21,810 bases of DNA from RGIG3135 sp964477115 (GTDB taxonomy: Bacteria > Actinomycetota > Coriobacteriia > Coriobacteriales > Eggerthellaceae). The stretch is from the NCBI GenBank assembly GCA_964477115.1, contig CAYZCY010000029.1, positions 1 to 21,810 on the forward strand. Reading direction: 5' to 3'. Within the stretch, counting starts at the first letter, position 1; every line of letters begins with the position of its first letter. A program made the translations under genes and the position numbers. The notes below the pieces were generated by a model. It was not told the DNA's origin. It saw only the letters and a list, made by a program, of their open reading frames with translations, and ran no database searches. Positions 20,914 through 21,810 of this stretch are shown piece after piece.

Positions 20914-21810
20914 CTAAAGGCCAACCGCAGCGCGCAGGGCTTCCACCTTGTTGGCAGCTTCCCAGGTGAACTCGGGGAGCTCGCGGCCGAAGTGACCGTA
21001 CGCAGCGGTCTTGCGGTAGATGGGACGACGCAGCTTGAGCTCGTCGATGATGGCGCCAGGACGCAGGTCGAAGACCTCGTTTACCGCACGCTCGATGTCG
21101 GCCTCGGGCACGTGAGCAGTGCCGAAGGTCTCCACCAGAACAGAAACGGGACGCGCCATGCCGATGGCATAGGCAACCTGAATCTCGCAGCGATCAGCCA
21201 AGCCGGCGGCCACCACGTTCTTGGCAACCCAGCGTGCTGCATAGGCGGCGGAGCGGTCAACCTTGGTGCAGTCCTTGCCGCTGAAAGCACCGCCGCCGTG
21301 ACGGCCCATGCCACCATAGGTGTCGACGATGATCTTGCGGCCAGTCAAACCGCAGTCACCCATGGGGCCGCCAATAACGAAACGACCCGTGGGGTTGATA
21401 TGAATGCCAGCGTCCTCGGCAAGAGTCACGCCCTCAGCCTCAAACACGGGCTCGATGACATGCTTGACGATATCTGTAGAAAGCTCATCATGCTCGACTT
21501 CCTCGGCGTGCTGGGTGGAAATGACCACCTTCTCCACGCAAACCGGCTTGTCATCGACATAGCGCACGGAAACCTGGGTTTTTCCGTCGGGACGCAGGTA
21601 GGGCAGCGTGCCATTCTTGCGAACCTCGGTCAGACGCTCGGACAAACGGTGCGCCAGGTAAATGGGCATGGGCATGAGCGTGGAGGTTTCGTTGCAGGCA
21701 TAGCCAAACATCATGCCCTGGTCGCCCGCGCCCACGTTTTCATAAGGGTCGGCTGCCGCGTCAGCGCCATGCTGAACCTCCCAAGACTCGTCAACGCCCT
21801 GGGCGATATC
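20914..21810 (-). CDS. metK: S-adenosylmethionine synthetase, 5' end outside the window
   Basis: The last about 298 residues of MetK, which makes SAM from methionine and ATP. The visible landmarks are GAGDQGMMFGYACNET (the ATP-binding DQG), the GGPMGDCGLTGRKIIVDTYGG segment, then GGGAFSGKDCTKVDRS with the phosphate- and metal-binding residues, and YAARWVAKN. The C-terminus is complete. The frame stays open to the window edge, so about 90-100 N-terminal residues lie outside. It is followed by priA at 6 bp, an arrangement common in actinobacteria. Confidence 0.97.
   Translation of the reverse strand, partial: DIAQGVDESWEVQHGADAAADPYENVGAGDQGMMFGYACNETSTLMPMPIYLAHRLSERLTEVRKNGTLPYLRPDGKTQVSVRYVDDKPVCVEKVVISTQHAEEVEHDELSTDIVKHVIEPVFEAEGVTLAEDAGIHINPTGRFVIGGPMGDCGLTGRKIIVDTYGGMGRHGGGAFSGKDCTKVDRSAAYAARWVAKNVVAAGLADRCEIQVAYAIGMARPVSVLVETFGTAHVPEADIERAVNEVFDLRPGAIIDELKLRRPIYRKTAAYGHFGRELPEFTWEAANKVEALRAAVGL

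Overview
The window looks like a chromosomal segment from a high-GC actinobacterium, most likely class Coriobacteriia. This rests on the actinobacterial-style SigA/RpoD with a long acidic N-terminus, the priA-metK pair, the glutamate-type ABC transporter with its gene order, and the codon usage. The lineage is my inference from protein style, not from a database search. Most genes lie on the minus strand. The exceptions are an orphan vsr, a WYL regulator, a C39-like cysteine protease, tRNA-Asn and a small membrane protein.

Layout: 1-563 holds no convincing complete gene. It contains an AT-rich island and a roughly 150-bp unit bounded by imperfect 26-bp inverted repeats, followed by a short tandem repeat. 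Then come vsr (+), a spermidine-synthase-fold protein (-) and a divergent WYL-domain regulator (+). From 8302 down to 3066 runs a five-gene peptide/nickel-type ABC importer operon (Tat lipoprotein, two permeases, two ATPases) with overlapping genes. A 27-bp palindromic candidate operator sits at its predicted transcription start, and one ATPase has a 15-histidine N-terminal tail, which suggests a transition-metal substrate. From 13223 down to 8441 runs a glutamate/glutamine-family importer (binding protein, two permeases, ATPase) that continues into an AzgA-like purine permease. A strong hairpin separates the binding-protein gene from the rest, and an intrinsic terminator closes the operon.

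On the plus strand, a cytosolic C39-fold cysteine-protease-like gene is followed by tRNA-Asn(GTT) with its own promoter, leader hairpin and terminator. The last 60 bp of this locus (3' end of the tRNA plus terminator) is repeated exactly 195 bp downstream. Between the two copies lies a 135-bp insert containing an inverted copy of the tRNA T-arm and a dense set of nested hairpins. This tRNA-anchored structured unit is the most unusual non-coding signal in the window. A 70-aa single-pass membrane protein follows, with its -10 box immediately after the second copy.

The final block (minus) is housekeeping: rlmKL, rpoD, priA and metK, the last truncated by the window edge. The RlmKL-like protein has an intact C-terminal RlmK methyltransferase domain, but its RlmL domain has lost both the SAM-binding and the NPPY catalytic motifs, so it looks like a half-dead fusion enzyme. 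Several promoters in the window share a GCTAT-type -10 element, often with no convincing -35.
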